This document shows, one piece after another, positions 5,846 to 5,868 of a DNA stretch of 5,868 bases (the stretch's first letter is position 1; each line of letters starts with the position of its first letter). The notes below the pieces were generated by a model that did not search any database, was not told the origin of the DNA, and worked only from the letters and a program-made list of their open reading frames with translations. This DNA is from Acidobacteriota bacterium (GTDB taxonomy: Bacteria; Acidobacteriota; Terriglobia; UBA7540): the NCBI GenBank assembly GCA_021828245.1, contig JAKASC010000159.1, positions 1 to 5,868 on the forward strand, given 5' to 3'. The position numbers were made by a program, and so were the translations under genes.

Positions 5846-5868
5846 CACAAGAGAGCCTAAGTTACAAT

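Overview
The window is GC-rich, densely coded bacterial DNA. It suggests a Gram-negative bacterium because it encodes the outer-membrane barrel of a TonB-dependent receptor. My best guess for the lineage is Acidobacteriota (Terriglobia-like). That rests on remembered resemblance of the small exported peptide, the seven-helix membrane protein and the anchored protein to uncharacterised acidobacterial families, and it has not been confirmed by a search.

Layout. Positions 1-1580 (+ strand) hold the C-terminal part of a TonB-dependent receptor, then, 23 bases downstream with a near-perfect Shine-Dalgarno, a six-helix inner-membrane protein of the DUF6580 type that resembles ECF-transporter S components. 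Converging on this pair is a BtuF-like cobalamin-binding protein (1661-2572, - strand). Together the three look like a vitamin B12 (or corrinoid) uptake and handling locus. Reading leftward on the - strand, pyruvate kinase (2691-4148) precedes the BtuF-like gene by 118 bases. The kinase has a GTG start directly behind a consensus TATAAT and no visible ribosome binding site, so its mRNA may be leaderless. Its active-site loop has the residues of the K+-independent class.

The right third (4222-5868, - strand) is a three-gene set with no recognised function. First comes a 67-residue exported or anchored mini-protein ending in a Pro/Cys-rich tail (PAPCPPSCGF). Next is a roughly 254-residue protein with about seven transmembrane helices, and last a roughly 160-residue protein with a single N-terminal membrane anchor. 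Gaps are 60 bases each. A 19-bp near-perfect dyad lies upstream of the first gene and an 8-bp hairpin lies directly in front of the third. This cassette is the best candidate for an undescribed system in the window. A peptide/membrane-partner arrangement is one hypothesis, inferred only from architecture and gene order.

I see no RNA genes, insertion sequences, CRISPR arrays or cobalamin riboswitch. No gap between genes exceeds 120 bases.
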